DNA of 64,000 bases from Odobenus rosmarus divergens (Eukaryota > Chordata > Mammalia > Carnivora > Odobenidae): positions 255,980-319,979 of the forward strand of contig NW_004451657.1 in the NCBI RefSeq assembly GCF_000321225.1, in the 5' to 3' direction. This document shows, in pieces, positions 57,612 through 64,000 of this stretch. The position numbers and the translations under genes are program-made. The notes under the pieces are model-generated. The model was not told the DNA's origin, searched no databases, and saw only the letters and a program-made list of their open reading frames with translations. Within the stretch, counting starts at the first letter, position 1. Each line of letters starts with the position of its first letter.

Positions 57612-58350
57612 GGGTGCGTCCCCCGCCGGAGGAGCCGTCAGCGCGTGCCAGCGTCAGGACCCGACCCCCGTGTGGCCCCTCAGCCAGATGGCACAGCACT
57701 AACGCGGAGTGCGTGCGTGCGGACGCAGTGCTTCGGAGACCTCTGGTCATGTGCAGCCCGCTCACCCCCCACGTGAGCGCCAGCTCTGTGCACTTGCAGC
57801 ACCGGGCGTCGGGGGAATTGCATGCACGGTGTCGACCCACAGTCCCGACCCCGCGGAGCGAAGCTGGGGCGCCGGGCTGCACGAGCAGTTCCCCGCCCCG
57901 AAGAGCTCTTTACCGGTGAGCTGCTCCCCGCCTCCACTTCCAACCCCTCCCCGGGCCCTGTTCCCCTTTGTGTTGGATTTGTTTTTTAAAAAATCACGTG
58001 TGCTGCTGTGTGAAGTCCCTGAGAGCATTTCTTATTTATTTGGTCACTGCTGAGCCTCGATCACTGTTTGCCGATCTGGGGCCGACACAGGGCCAGGAGC
58101 CTGTCAGCCCCTGATTCTGGCGCGCCGAGGCTGGGGGAGGCGGCGGCCTGGGTCCCACGGCCGCCTTGCGGCTCTCCTGTCGAGTGGGTGGGGGCGAGTC
58201 AACGAGGGTCTTGATGCATCCACCTGAACCAAGAAATAGGAACATTCTGGAGTGTCCCTTTGTGGCGCTCAGAAAAGCTTGTCCACGTTTAGTACTGGGA
58301 AGCAGAAAGTGAAGGTCCTCAAGCAGCCAAAATAAAAATATTTCATGAAC
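57612..58350 (+). other. WFS1: WFS1 3'UTR
   Basis: About 740 bp from the TGA to the AATAAA region, similar in length to the known human 3'UTR. It is GC-rich at first, then AT-richer. No further coding frame of note. Confidence 0.85.
58331..58336 (+). terminator. WFS1: WFS1 poly(A) signal
   Basis: AATAAA in GCCAAAATAAAAATATTTCATGAAC, followed 20-40 bp later by the T/GT-rich CTTTGTCTTTTTTTTATTT. This is the expected cleavage context at the end of the gene. Confidence 0.85.
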
Positions 58351-59892
58351 TCTACTCTTTGTCTTTTTTTTATTTAAAAAAACTTTCCATGTACATTCGT
58401 GAACAGGTGTCTATACTTGCACTGAACTCACTGAAGTGACTTACGAAGAGCAGAACTGACAGTCTCAGTAGCTGACACCCCCCTTCCGCGCCCCCCTCCC
58501 TGTCCTCCATCAGTGGGCAGACCCTGGCGCCCCCTCCCCGGTGTTGCCCACGGCTGCCCAGCTGTGCATCAGGTCTTATGGGCAGAGGAGCCCACGTGGT
58601 CCCAGGGATCTGTGAGACTCAGGACATGGATCAGATGGCACACACGTGGTTATTTGTGGTTTGGAGCAGCCACCCTGTGGGCAAGAAGTTTGTGCAACCA
58701 TATCCTGTGTTCGGTGATGCACAATGATAATGCCACAGAAAGACAATCAGAACTTGAGCCATTTAGGGGTGCTAGAGCAGCTTGGTCCCTCTGTAAACGT
58801 ATGCCCCCTCAGCGACCTGTGTCTGAGTGCCCCAGGTCTTTTGCTTCTTCCCTGAGGTTGAGGACAAAGCCACCACCCCGCTCCTCCCCAGGGGCAGAGC
58901 CCCGGTGAGCCGTGGGTCTGTGTCTTTGCAGAGGTCAGGAAGCCTGGAGTCCTTCCTACGTTCTTTCTGTGGTTTGGAGACCTTGCACTGACCGTTCCAG
59001 GGGTGGCTGCCTGTGTTTTCTGTGGCCGTGGCCCATCTGGCCATGGCGGGTGGCAGCTGCACCCCTCCCGTGTCGACTCCTCCTGCATCATCCGGGGGTC
59101 TGCCTGAAATCCCGCACGCTGGGGGTGCTCGCAGGGCGGCATCCCTCTGTGCCGGGTTTGCTCCCGGGTTCCTTCCCTGGGCGGTGAGGGGAGGCGAAAG
59201 GTCGGCCCATCCCCCTCTCTGATCCCAGATTTGCGAGGCCACAAAATGCATTCACAGTGTGTCCTTGCCTTCCAGAGTCCCCACTGATGGTCCAGAGAGG
59301 GGGGAACGCGGTGACCTCATGTGATCCTTGCACTCGGAGGGGGGAGGTACGGGGACAACCCTGACGCACGGGGGGAAGACAGACTCAGAGACGGGGTCAC
59401 ACTGCACACTAGCCGTGGGGCCAGGGCTGCACCAAGATCTGTCCCCTGGGCCGCCACGCTGCCACTCGGCCCCCAGCAGAGCCGCCTGCTCAGTGCAGGG
59501 GGTGGTGTGGTCTCAGGGGGATCACCCCAGAGTGGGGGTTGGACCCCAGACCTACTGCCTCCATCACAAACCCCTGTGTGGCCAGCAGCAGTTCAGTCCC
59601 TGTCCCCGGGCCTGTGCCCTGATCTGCAGAATGGACAGTGTGGGCTAGGTCCATGGTTTCCAAAACTTAAACATGAAACCCTTTCTCAACTAAATGTACA
59701 GAACTCCAATCCACAGAGTGAAGAACGTGTTATTTGTAAATTCAGAGGCAACATCCGTGGCAGGTGGGAGTACCTCTCCTGTGCCTTCCCAGCTGTCTGA
59801 CCTCAGGCAGGTTCAAGCTTTCCAGGCCTGTACCTTTAGACCCTCACTGCACGACCTGTAAGGTCCCCTCTAGCTTTTTAAAAACAAACTTG
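58351..59892. other. Downstream of WFS1, no gene recognised
   Basis: Unique, mostly GC-rich sequence. PPP2R2C is the next gene on this side in human, on the opposite strand, but none of its WD-repeat coding exons was recognised up to the window end. Confidence 0.5.
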
Positions 59893-60087
59893 GGGGGACG
59901 CCTGGGTGTCTCAGTCGTTAGGCGTCTGCCTTCAGTTCAGGTCATGGTCCCAAGGTCCTGGGATCGAGCCCCGCATTGGGCTCCCTGCTCAGGGGGAAGC
60001 CTGCTTCTCCCTCTCCCTCTCCCCCTGCTTGTGTTCCCTCTCTCGCTGTGTCTCTGTTAAATAAATAAATAAAATTTAAAAAAAAAA
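59893..60087 (+). mobile_element. Carnivore SINE, first of three in a row
   Basis: GGGGGGACGCCTGGGTGTCTCAGTCGTTAGGCGTCTGCC, GGGATCGAGCCCCGCATTGGGCTCCCTGCTC, CT-rich tract and AAATAAATAAATAAAATTTAAAAAAAAAA tail. Full-length. The sequence AAAACAAACTT precedes it at 59881, and the same 11 bases recur at 60540 after the third SINE. Confidence 0.95.
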
Positions 60088-60143
60088 TCATTGAGGGCGT
60101 GAAAAAAGTTTAATCTAAAAAAAAAACAAAAAAACTTAAACTC

Positions 60144-60331
60144 GGGGGGCCGGGGTGGCTCAGGCGGTTAAGCATCTGCTTTCAGCTCGGGTCGTGATCT
60201 TGGGGGCCTGGGATCGAGCCCCATGTGGGGCTCCCTGCTCAGTGGGGAGCCTGCCTCTCCCTCTTCCCCTCCCCCTTGCTTGTGCTCTCTCTCTCTCTCA
60301 AATAAGATCTTTAAAAATAAATAAAAATAAA
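60144..60331 (+). mobile_element. Carnivore SINE, second of three
   Basis: GGGGGCCGGGGTGGCTCAGGCGGTTAAGCATCTGC, GGGATCGAGCCCCATGTGGGGCTCCCTGCTCAGTGGGGAGCC, a CT tract and an A-rich tail. It is preceded (60133) and followed (60332) by AACTTAAACT. Confidence 0.95.
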
Positions 60332-60342
60332 AACTTAAACTT

Positions 60343-60545
60343 GGGGCAGCAGGGTCGCTCAGTCAGTTAAGGTCCAGCTCTCGGTGTAGCCCTGGCCCCG
60401 CGGCTAGGGATCAAGCCCTGAGTTGGGCTTGGCGCTCAGCGCAGGGTCAGCTTATCCCTCTCCCTGCTCCCTCTCTCCCTCCCTCTCCCTCCCTCCCTCT
60501 CTCTCTCCTCATCATAAATAAAATCTTTAAAAACAAAACAAAACA
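60343..60545 (+). mobile_element. Carnivore SINE, third of three (diverged)
   Basis: GGGGCAGCAGGGTCGCTCAGTCAGTTAAGG, AGGGATCAAGCCCTGAGTTGGGCTTGGCGCTCAGCGCAGGGTCAG, an expanded CCCT/CT tract and an AAATAAAATCTTTAAAAAC tail. It is flanked by AACTTAAACT at 60332 and 60546. More diverged than its two neighbours. Confidence 0.9.
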
Positions 60546-60555
60546 AACTTAAACT

Positions 60556-62536
60556 TTACTTAACCATGTTTAGGTTGGGACCGGTTGAGTGGGCCTGGTG
60601 TCAGGATGACCTGCCTGCAGCCCCCACCCAGGCCCCCAGAACACAGTCCCGCCCTCCGTCCTGCGTCACGGGTTTAATTCCTCATGACTGCATGTTCAGA
60701 AAAGTTTGGTCGATACCTAAAACAACATTCCTTATTTAACTTAACTAATGAGCCTTGAATGTACTTGTTGACACCCACGAGCAAATATTTATTGCACTGT
60801 GATGCTGAGCAGATGCTGCTGCTCCCCATCTGAGTCAAACCCAGTTCCCACCCCCAGGAAAGTCACGTAGGTCGGATGTCAGTGGCCCTGATTCCATCAG
60901 AAGGGCCCCCGCCCCCAACCTCAGACACAGGAGGCAGGGAGGGAAGCCCTCCAGCCCGGGGTGGGATCGGGATCAGGAGGCTCTGGGAGGACAGGGTGCT
61001 CCCCATTCTGATAGCCAGGGAGGGACTGCAGTTGGAGAGGTCAGACGACTATGCATCATTCGGGGCACCCGCTGGAAGGCGTCGGGCGTGGCTCAGGAGG
61101 CCACAGCTTGCTGGACACAGCTGCAGGTCTGGTGGCCAGGTTGGAAGGGCGCCCGGGTCCTTTGGGTGGCTGGGAAGCCCTCTTGGCTCCGAAGCCAGGG
61201 CCCCAGTAAGACCCTGAAAGGCTGTCCCCCACCTCTCGTCCGATCTGGCTGGTTGTGAGCCGTTCGGTTCTGGACACTTGCTCTTCAACTGCTTCCAAGA
61301 AGTCGTGACCATCAGATTGTCCTTGGCGCCCATGCTCCGGGGGACTCCCCGACGTGCTGGCTGTCCTGCTTTCCCGGTGATAGCCAGGCTGCTGCCACCT
61401 GGCCCAGGACCGGGTGTCAGCCTCGTGGAGGCATTTGCTGAGCTCACGCTGCTGGGGGCCAAGGGTGCCCCAAAACCAGTTTCAGAGCTGGGCTGTGGGT
61501 CTGGCACGTCGTTCACATGAACTCACTTGGACTACACACAGAGGTCCCACATAAACCTCCCCCACACACACGCTATTTCACATATGAGCATCGTTCAGCA
61601 TCATGGGGCCGGACTTGCCCGACATCACGTGGCTGGGAGGGAGCAGAGCTGGGATGGGAACCAGGTCCCCCTCTTTCTCCCGGGGCCACGAAGAAGTCAC
61701 ACCGTGCTGGGGCTTAAATTCTCTCTGCACAACACCGCCCAGAGGGGCTGTCCCTCGGGCCGGCGGGAAAGAACTAGGGGCAGCCGGCTGTCAGTCAACA
61801 CCGCGTCTAAACCCCCGCTGGGCCCACCGTCCAGGGAGCGTCAGGGAGGGTCTGCACTGGGGCAAGGGGGCGGCGTCTGGTCATGCTTCTGGGGAAGAAT
61901 ATGGCACCGGGAAGCTGCTCACGGAAGACCCACTTGGGTGGCACAAAGAAGCATGAGGTCTCTTCAGAGTGTCGAGCTGACAGAGGCGAGCGCCCTGAAT
62001 GACAGGGACAGACTTGCCCGTGTGTGACAGGCCATGGGCAACAGGGACTGGCGCGGGCGTCCCTCTCCCAGGACCTTGGGGCTCTTTCCCGGTCCACTCT
62101 CTCCTCCTTCTCCACTCTCCTTCTTACCCGGCTTGGGGGCAGAAGCGCCCGTCAGCACCCCGAATCCTCTGGTGGCACAGCACAGTCCCAGGGGGAGCCC
62201 CGCCGTCCACAGTCTGCCTCCCCGACCTCAGCGTCTCTAGTGACCGGGGTGGCCTCACCCCCAGCCCCACGGCTCAGCGTTGCTGGCCACCCGCCCGCCG
62301 CTGGAACCTGGTGGTCTTTCTTCTGACTCCCCGGCCCAGGGATGCTCTTTGGGCCTCGGCTGACGTCCCGATCTCTCTGTGTCTCCTTGAACCCAGCACC
62401 TGAGGACTCGTCTGGCTTGTCCTTTTCACTTCCCGGCTGCCTCCTCCATTCTGTCCCTGCAGGGCCCGTCCCATGTGCTGCCTGTCCCAGGACTCGTCCC
62501 CTCTGGCTTTGCTGATGCAAACAGGCCCAGGCTTTT
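60556..62536. other. Intergenic DNA, no gene recognised
   Basis: GC-rich unique sequence without a recognisable exon or RNA gene. Confidence 0.5.
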
Positions 62537-62739
62537 GGTTGCTTTTTTTTTTTTTTTTCTCCAGTTGAAGAGAGAGCATGGGGCTGGGGGGGGGGTGGGG
62601 CGGCACAGAGCGGGAGGAGGGAGAGGGACAAGCAGACTCCTCACTGAGCACCGAGCCTGATGCGGGCTCCATCTCAGGACCCTGAGATCATGGCCTGAGT
62701 AGAAACGGACGCTTAACCGATGGAGCCACGCAGGTGCCC
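62537..62739 (-). mobile_element. Full-length carnivore SINE, antisense
   Basis: A 17-T run, CTCCAGTTGAAGAGAGAGC, a G-rich tract, GGGACAAGCAGACTCCTCACTGAGCACCGAGCC, CAGGACCCTGAGATCATGGCC and GGAGCCACGCAGGTGCCCC are the reverse complement of the SINE. It is flanked by an identical CAGGCCCAGGCTTTT at 62522-62536 and 62740-62754. Confidence 0.95.
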
Positions 62740-62754
62740 CAGGCCCAGGCTTTT

Positions 62755-64000
62755 TGATGGTGACCGCCCCCCCCAAGCAGGAGCCACAGGGCGTCAGATG
62801 TGAGCCAGCCCTAGGGTCCTGGCACACACTGCCCCTGCCCAGTGGTCCGGGAGCTCTCCCCGCTCCCCGTGAGTACAGCCCCATGCTCCTGAGACCCCAC
62901 CCCCAGGTGCCCCCTGCTCTGCTTCTCGTCCTTGGAAGTGAGGGGTTTTCTTCCTTTTACCAAAACTCTCTGCCCCCCCGCCCCAAGTCAGCCACGCGGA
63001 GGCTCCAGCTCTCCAGCTGGAGCCAGGCCGCATGTCAGGATCCTGCTCGTCCCCCTGGGGCCTCACCGGCGCCTGCCCTCAGGCTGAAGTTCCCACCCAG
63101 GGCCCCGGCCCCGCGGCCCCTGCCCCCACTCCTCCCTGGTTCACTGTCGGCACCTTCAGAAAGCAGCACTGTCTGTCCTGAGTGGGTAGTTAACCTGTGG
63201 GAGAGTATCAGTTAGGCGCTGACGTCACCGTCCCCGAACCAGGCCCCCGGGAGCTGGCGACAGTCACACCGAGTGGCCGCGGCCCTCCTCTCTCTGCTAG
63301 GATCGTTTGGCGGCTTCCGGCTGACTCTGGCTTCTCTGGGAGTTGTTTGGGCACAAGCGCTGGGGGGAAGGCGCACCACCCCAGCTTTCTGCAGACACAA
63401 CTGCCATGTCCCCCCGAGTGCCCTCCTACGGCAGTAGCACCTGACTCAGAGCCGAGCCCGCGGCAAGTACCGCGTTTCCCAGCCTCCCTGGCCCGGTGCA
63501 TTTCCGGCCAGTGGGAGCGATCGGAGGGAACACAGGCAACTTCTAGGCAGTGGCCTTAAGGACAGAGGCGCATTCTGCGCCTGCTCCCTCTCGCCAGCCT
63601 TGCGGAGTGAAGCCACCACACTAGGCGCTCCGCAGTCACGGGGCTCACCTGGGCCTCGCAGGCCGTTCTTCTCCTGGCTCTTGGCCGGAGCCACACGGCA
63701 ACCCCAGGGCCAGGGGGGGCAGGGCACAGGCACCGACACCCCCGGCCACCCCGTGCTCACCGGGAGCAGGGATTTCCCTGACCAGGGCAGAGCCCAGAGG
63801 GAAAGAGGCTGCTGGGGCTGTACGCGGCAGACGTTCACCATGCTCCCACCCTGCACAGCTGCAGGGAATCCCGATTCAGGCCAGCAGCGCCAGGGGTCCT
63901 GCGGAGACCCTCGAACCCTAGACGAGACCAGCCAGCCTTGGTCAGCCTGCGGATCTGGGCTGCAGCTAACCCCCGTGCTCCCTCCTCCCTCAGTGAGACC
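62755..64000. other. Right flank, no gene recognised
   Basis: GC-rich, CpG-containing sequence. The open frames on both strands have no recognisable domain and no supported splice structure. Confidence 0.45.

Noticed and set aside
58351..64000. PPP2R2C exons on the minus strand
   Set aside because: Expected from synteny, but no WD-repeat peptide was recognised. The gene probably starts beyond the window.

Overview
The window is mammalian nuclear DNA from a carnivore, most likely a caniform (dog, bear, seal or weasel lineage). It contains several tRNA-derived carnivore SINEs (the 'GCCTGGGTGGCTCAGTC' head, A/B-box-like internal sequence, CT-rich tract and AAATAAA tail), carnivore-type L1 3' ends, older MIR and L1M fragments, and intron-exon genes with GT-AG junctions. 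It shows no bacterial operons, CRISPR array or tRNA/rRNA gene. Nearly all long open frames in the non-exonic part are chance frames.

The right half holds a complete WFS1 gene (wolframin) on the + strand. A CpG-island promoter and non-coding first exon lie near 26.7-27.2 kb. Seven coding exons run from 34,497 to 57,611, and a 3'UTR with an AATAAA signal ends near 58.35 kb. All splice phases agree and the joined product is 889 residues, one fewer than the human protein. Exon 8 alone encodes 603 residues: all the membrane segments and the lumenal domain. The promoter carries a near-exact copy of the ER-stress-element-like motif reported for human WFS1, plus a second CCAAT box 20 bp away.

The left 11 kb contains three phase-compatible + strand exons (1,435-1,638; 2,485-2,576; 5,037-5,166) of a coiled-coil protein I cannot name, and a candidate short last exon at 10,434-10,483. 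The gene would lie head-to-tail upstream of WFS1. That is unexpected, because in human and mouse the neighbour on this side, JAKMIP1, is divergent from WFS1.

From 11 to 26.7 kb the window is intergenic: mixed repeats, a 384-bp GAT/GGT repeat, an LTR-like element, L1 and SINE copies. WFS1 intron 1 contains a striking composite inverted duplication: a 370-bp block whose two halves are reverse complements of two flanking segments about 2.9 kb apart. Other structures are a 69-bp tandem duplication in intron 5, 54-bp direct repeats flanking exon 7, and three SINEs in a row downstream of WFS1 sharing the target AACTTAAACT. No gene was recognised from 58.4 to 64 kb.
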